This document shows positions 60,919-64,000 of a DNA stretch of 64,000 nucleotides, one piece after another. Position 1 is the stretch's first letter. Each line of letters starts with the position of its first letter. The notes under the pieces were generated by a model, which had not been told where the DNA came from, ran no database searches, and saw only the letters and a list, made by a program, of their open reading frames with translations. Origin of the DNA: PALSA-243 sp036268375 (lineage in GTDB: Bacteria > Acidobacteriota > Terriglobia > Bryobacterales > Bryobacteraceae). The stretch lies in assembly GCA_036268375.1 (NCBI GenBank), contig DATAUH010000080.1, positions 5,074-69,073 on the forward strand, in the 5' to 3' direction. The position numbers and the translations under genes are program-made.

Positions 60919-61494
60919 ATGCTCGTTCTGGCCTCGCAGTCTCCCCGTCGCGCCGAAATTCTGCGCAACGCCGGCATTCCCTTCGTCGCGCGCCCTGCCG
61001 CCGTCGATGAAACCCCGCGCAACGGCGAAGCGCCCCTCGATTACGTCACGCGCCTCGCCGAAGAAAAGGCCGTTGCCATCTCAGCCGCCGCGGACGACAT
61101 CGTCCTCGGAGCCGACACCACCGTTGTCATCGATGGTAAAACCCTGGGCAAACCCGTCGACGAAGCCGATGCGCGCCGCATGCTGTCCCTCTTAGCTGGC
61201 CGCCGCCACGAAGTCATCACCGGCATCTGTTTCGTGCGCGGAGCCGAGCGCATCAGCGATTCCGCCGTCACTGAAGTCTGGTTCGCGGCCATGAGCGAAG
61301 CCGAAATCGCCGAATACGCCGCCAGTGGCGAGCCTCTCGATAAAGCCGGCGCCTACGCCATCCAGGGCCTCGCCTCGCGCTACATCGACAAAATCAACGG
61401 CTGCTACTTCAACGTGGTGGGGCTGCCCGTCTCTATGGTGTGGAATCACCTCAGGTACTTCACAAAAAGCACAGCGTTGCCGCGCTCGTTGTAA
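60919..61494 (+). CDS. Maf-family nucleotide pyrophosphatase
   Basis: A 191-residue Maf/YhdE-like house-cleaning enzyme that hydrolyses non-canonical or pyrimidine nucleoside triphosphates. Motifs are LASQSPRRAEILRNAGIPF (phosphate loop), ADDIVLGADTTVVIDGKTLGKP and the IQGLASRYIDKINGCYFNVVGLPVS close. It is co-transcribed with the HEAT gene. Its last 49 bp overlap the convergent response-regulator-like gene. Confidence 0.93.
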   Translation: MLVLASQSPRRAEILRNAGIPFVARPAAVDETPRNGEAPLDYVTRLAEEKAVAISAAADDIVLGADTTVVIDGKTLGKPVDEADARRMLSLLAGRRHEVITGICFVRGAERISDSAVTEVWFAAMSEAEIAEYAASGEPLDKAGAYAIQGLASRYIDKINGCYFNVVGLPVSMVWNHLRYFTKSTALPRSL

Positions 61495-62282
61495 AGCAAA
61501 TCGTCCACCATATTGCGTGTCATCAGAATCCCGAAGCCGCCCGGCCGCTGCCCGTGCTCTTCGCGAAACTCCACATGCCGCACCGGCGAATCGGCCGGAT
61601 TTGAGATCGCCGCGTGCGGTAGCAAATCCAGCGAAAAGCCCTTGCCCGGATCGTGCAGTTGAACGATCACCGCCCGCGAAGCCCGAATCACCGACGCGCG
61701 CACGTGCTTCCGCGGATCGCTCTTCGCCCCATGCTCAATTCCGTTCAGCAGCAATTCGCGAAACGCCGCCGCGATATCCTCGCGCGCCCGTTGCGGCAAT
61801 GTCGAAATGATCTCGCGCATAAAGTGCGTCGCCCGATCCGCCGCGCTCAGCTTGCAACGTATATCGAGCGTCACCCACTCCGGCCGCGACGAGATCAGCC
61901 GCAAGTCGTTCTGCCATGAATCGGTGTCGAATGCCTGCTGCACCAGTTCGGTCACCGCATGTTCCGTCAACGGCTTGTGCACATAGCCAAACGCGCGCTC
62001 GCGTATCGCCCGCACCGCCGCCGCCGGATTAGCTTCGCCCGCCAGAATCACCCGCGCGTCCGGCCGGATCGCCCTCGCCTTACGCAGCCACTTGAAAGCG
62101 TCGAAGCCATTGCGTCCCTGCCCGGCTACAATCACGCCGCAATCGCAGTCTTTTAGGAACGACAACCCCTCTCGGCCGTCCGCCGCGCCCTGTATGGCGC
62201 GGTCATCGCGGGCCAAAATGCCCTGCAGAAGTTTTTGAACCGCCGGGTCCGCGTCGACCACCAGAAGAGAGCGTGAACTCAC
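61446..62282 (-). CDS. Pseudo-receiver domain fused to a HATPase_c (anti-sigma/RsbW-like) domain
   Basis: A 278-residue fusion. Residues 1-120 fold like a response-regulator receiver: an acidic pocket (VVDADPAV) and the conserved Lys (YVHKPL) are present, but the phosphorylated Asp position is Gly in GVIVAGQGRNGFDA, so it probably cannot be phosphorylated. Residues about 140-278 are a GHKL ATPase: AFRELLLNGIEHGAKSDP (N-box), IVQLHDPGKGFS (G1) and GGFGILMTRNMVDDLLYN (G2), as in RsbW/SpoIIAB anti-sigma kinases. It may control a sigma factor or stress response. The start is GTG 62282 with TATGAT (62292-62297) 9 nt upstream. Confidence 0.85.
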   Translation of the reverse strand: MSSRSLLVVDADPAVQKLLQGILARDDRAIQGAADGREGLSFLKDCDCGVIVAGQGRNGFDAFKWLRKARAIRPDARVILAGEANPAAAVRAIRERAFGYVHKPLTEHAVTELVQQAFDTDSWQNDLRLISSRPEWVTLDIRCKLSAADRATHFMREIISTLPQRAREDIAAAFRELLLNGIEHGAKSDPRKHVRASVIRASRAVIVQLHDPGKGFSLDLLPHAAISNPADSPVRHVEFREEHGQRPGGFGILMTRNMVDDLLYNERGNAVLFVKYLR

Positions 62283-62369
62283 TATACACTCATCATACTG
62301 AGGCCGCGCTCTCGGCGCCTTGAGGGAAATGTCGCAGTCTTGTAACTTATCACGGCCTCTTCCCTCGAC

Positions 62370-64000
62370 TTAGGGAATCTCCACGTCCAGCGTTGTGGCC
62401 GTAATTGCTCCGTTACCCGCATCCGCCACTCCTCGTAACTTATATTTCCCCGGCGCCGCCCGCAGTCCCGCCGACGCGTTGAAACCGCCGCTGGCATACT
62501 TCTCGTAACTCGCATCGGAGAGCGCGAAGTCGATCGTATACTCCGTGCCCGTCACAAAATTTCCCTGCAAATCGTTCAGTACGGCGATAAACGTGACCCG
62601 CTGCGTTCGTATTCCGAAAGCCTGTCGAAACGACATGTGGCCGATGTCCAGATGCAGCACCGCCGCAAGCTCCTTTCCGCCGTCTTTCGGATTCTCGCGC
62701 AACGTCGCTCCCACAATCGCCGGCGCATCTGCTCGCGAATCCGTCGCCAGCGCCGCTTCATCGATCTTGCGCGGCGGGGCCTCTGCCGTCGGCCTCAAAG
62801 GCGTCGCCATATATCCCGGACGAGCCTGTATGTTGTAATGTCCCGACGCCAGCCGGACCTTCAGGTGATGATACTTGTTACTCGAAACCTGCTCCGGCGT
62901 GAAACCCAGCAGGTAAATCGTCTCCGGCGTCATCATCTCCCGAAGCCCCGCTGAAAGGTCGTTATTGTTGTGGAAAAAGATGCCGCCCGTGCCGTACGCC
63001 AGCACGGCCATTCCATCGTTCTCCGATTCCAGCGGCCGCGTTCCCATCTTCTGCTGAACAATCATCGAGTGCATGTTCGCGCCCGGCGAGGGTTGTGGCG
63101 CTTCGGGCGTGTACAGTCCCTTCGCGTCCAACGCGTCGATCACCACGCCCGCATGCAGCGCCCGGTTGATCAACAACTCCTGATCCAGCTCGATTGTCCC
63201 TGTCAAAAACCCGCTCGACGCGTAAACCATCAGCCTTTCGCCATCATGCCTCGCCAGGTATTCGACGATATCGTTGATCGCGCCTAACGTGTTGCGCGAA
63301 ATCAGCCTCGTCTGTTCCCAGCTCGATTGCGCCATCGCCAGTACTTCTTGCACCGTCGGATCGGACATTCCCCCGCCACCGCCGCCTCTCCGGTTGGTCG
63401 TCGGAGGTATGCCTTTGCAGCGTTTCGTCTCATCCACCTTCACCGACAGCAGCTCCTGGTCCATGTTGTTCGCCAAGAGATAGGCCTCGTACGCCGTAAT
63501 CGAAGGGCACCCCTGCATATCCGCCTTCACCGGGTGCGGCGCAATCTTGTTCACTGCGGCCGCAATCTCGTCCGTGTTCGTCGTAAACGGAACCACTTGT
63601 CTTCCCCAAGTCGTGAACACCGAAATCTGGTCGCCCGGCCGCAGGCCCTCCTTCAGGAATCGCGCCGCCGCCAATCGCGCCGACATCAACTCCGGCACGC
63701 GCGAGTTCAGATCGTCAAACACCAGCGCCACATAGCGCGTACGCGCCTTCGCCTGCGGCATTTTCGTCGCAGCCGTATTCATAACCTGCGCGCCCGATGC
63801 TCCCGTGCTCGCACTCGTCCCGCGCTCTTTCGTTTCCGCCACAAAAGAGCTCACCTCACGCTTCTTGCCGTCATCTGTAATTTGAAAATCTTCGCGGCGC
63901 AGACCCGCCACCGCATCGCCTCGACCATTGCGGACCACCACCGGCACTTCCACCACGCGCGTATCCACGCGTATCGAGACCGGCAGCCGCGGTGTATACG
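62370..64000 (-). CDS. VWA-domain protein of the TIGR03436 (acidobacterial) type, 5' end cut by window
   Basis: At least 543 residues. The frame is open to the window edge at base 64000, so the true start and signal peptide lie outside; a GTG at 63968 is probably internal because in-frame codons upstream (YTPRLPVSIRV) read like coding sequence. Segments are VVRNGRGDAVAGLRREDFQITDDGKKREV (the TIGR03436 N-terminal strand), RYVALVFDDLNSRVPELMSARLAAARFL (VWA start), LAYGTGGIFFHNNNDLSAGLREM and YLLGFTPEQVSSNKYHHLKVRLA. It contains a NRRGGGGGGM insert. It is secreted and of unknown role. Confidence 0.9.
   Translation of the reverse strand, partial: YTPRLPVSIRVDTRVVEVPVVVRNGRGDAVAGLRREDFQITDDGKKREVSSFVAETKERGTSASTGASGAQVMNTAATKMPQAKARTRYVALVFDDLNSRVPELMSARLAAARFLKEGLRPGDQISVFTTWGRQVVPFTTNTDEIAAAVNKIAPHPVKADMQGCPSITAYEAYLLANNMDQELLSVKVDETKRCKGIPPTTNRRGGGGGGMSDPTVQEVLAMAQSSWEQTRLISRNTLGAINDIVEYLARHDGERLMVYASSGFLTGTIELDQELLINRALHAGVVIDALDAKGLYTPEAPQPSPGANMHSMIVQQKMGTRPLESENDGMAVLAYGTGGIFFHNNNDLSAGLREMMTPETIYLLGFTPEQVSSNKYHHLKVRLASGHYNIQARPGYMATPLRPTAEAPPRKIDEAALATDSRADAPAIVGATLRENPKDGGKELAAVLHLDIGHMSFRQAFGIRTQRVTFIAVLNDLQGNFVTGTEYTIDFALSDASYEKYASGGFNASAGLRAAPGKYKLRGVADAGNGAITATTLDVEIP

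Overview
The window is a 64 kb, GC-rich, gene-dense bacterial chromosome segment that most resembles an Acidobacteriota genome of the Solibacter/Bryobacter type. The clues are families expanded in that lineage: two MacB/FtsX permeases of the acidobacterial ADOP type (17114-19558, 36865-39504), a tandem TIGR03435-like protein (49524-51179), a TIGR03437-like domain (57779-60025), a TIGR03436-like VWA protein (62370-64000), acidobacterial-style TonB proteins, and Gly/Arg-rich inserts in secreted enzymes. No rRNA, tRNA, CRISPR array, phage or transposase gene was seen. Lineage and family names come from reading the translated sequence, not from a database search.

Layout. 1-1737: a truncated ABC-2 transporter. 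2200-6684: a sugar ABC importer whose last gene fuses a permease to its binding protein. 6704-7411: a DUF1080 hydrolase. 7537-10506: a di-heme cytochrome c peroxidase, a cupredoxin-like lipoprotein and a beta-propeller lipoprotein. 10676-14349: an operon for a Tat-exported sugar isomerase-like protein, a di-heme cytochrome c and a PQQ dehydrogenase, closed by a clear terminator. 14407-16956: polA. 17114-28958: an ADOP permease, an AAC(6')-like acetyltransferase, an Ldh-family dehydrogenase, an S9 peptidase plus esterase, a class A beta-lactamase-like protein, and an M49-like peptidase with an ABC exporter.

28971-36418: mdh, a BON lipoprotein, the yebC-ruvC operon, a TonB protein, an Rsm22-like methyltransferase, an HD-domain protein, an acyltransferase and a DUF4342 protein. 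36472-39504: a PadR regulator and ADOP permease behind a promoter carrying an inverted repeat. 39512-44168: a peptidoglycan-binding protein, DUF72, gamma-glutamyltransferase, a 53-residue zinc-ribbon protein and a class V aminotransferase. 44258-52538: TonB and TPR proteins behind a palindromic promoter, an M20 peptidase, class I fumarase, the TIGR03435 protein and an outer-membrane-like protein. 52782-64000: an unknown membrane protein, lpxD, a LOG-family protein, RimJ-like GNAT, a 181-bp terminal-inverted-repeat element, a PEP-CTERM protein, a large secreted protein, HEAT, Maf, a pseudo-receiver/ATPase and the VWA protein.

Taken together the segment suggests an aerobic heterotroph with much extracytoplasmic oxidation of sugars or alcohols, peptide scavenging and many envelope proteins. 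Several start codons sit 6-12 nt behind a near-consensus -10 box with no good ribosome binding site, which suggests leaderless transcripts. G/C composition of the + strand shifts from G-biased at the start of the window to C-biased at the end, as expected near a replication terminus; this was judged from sampled lines only.
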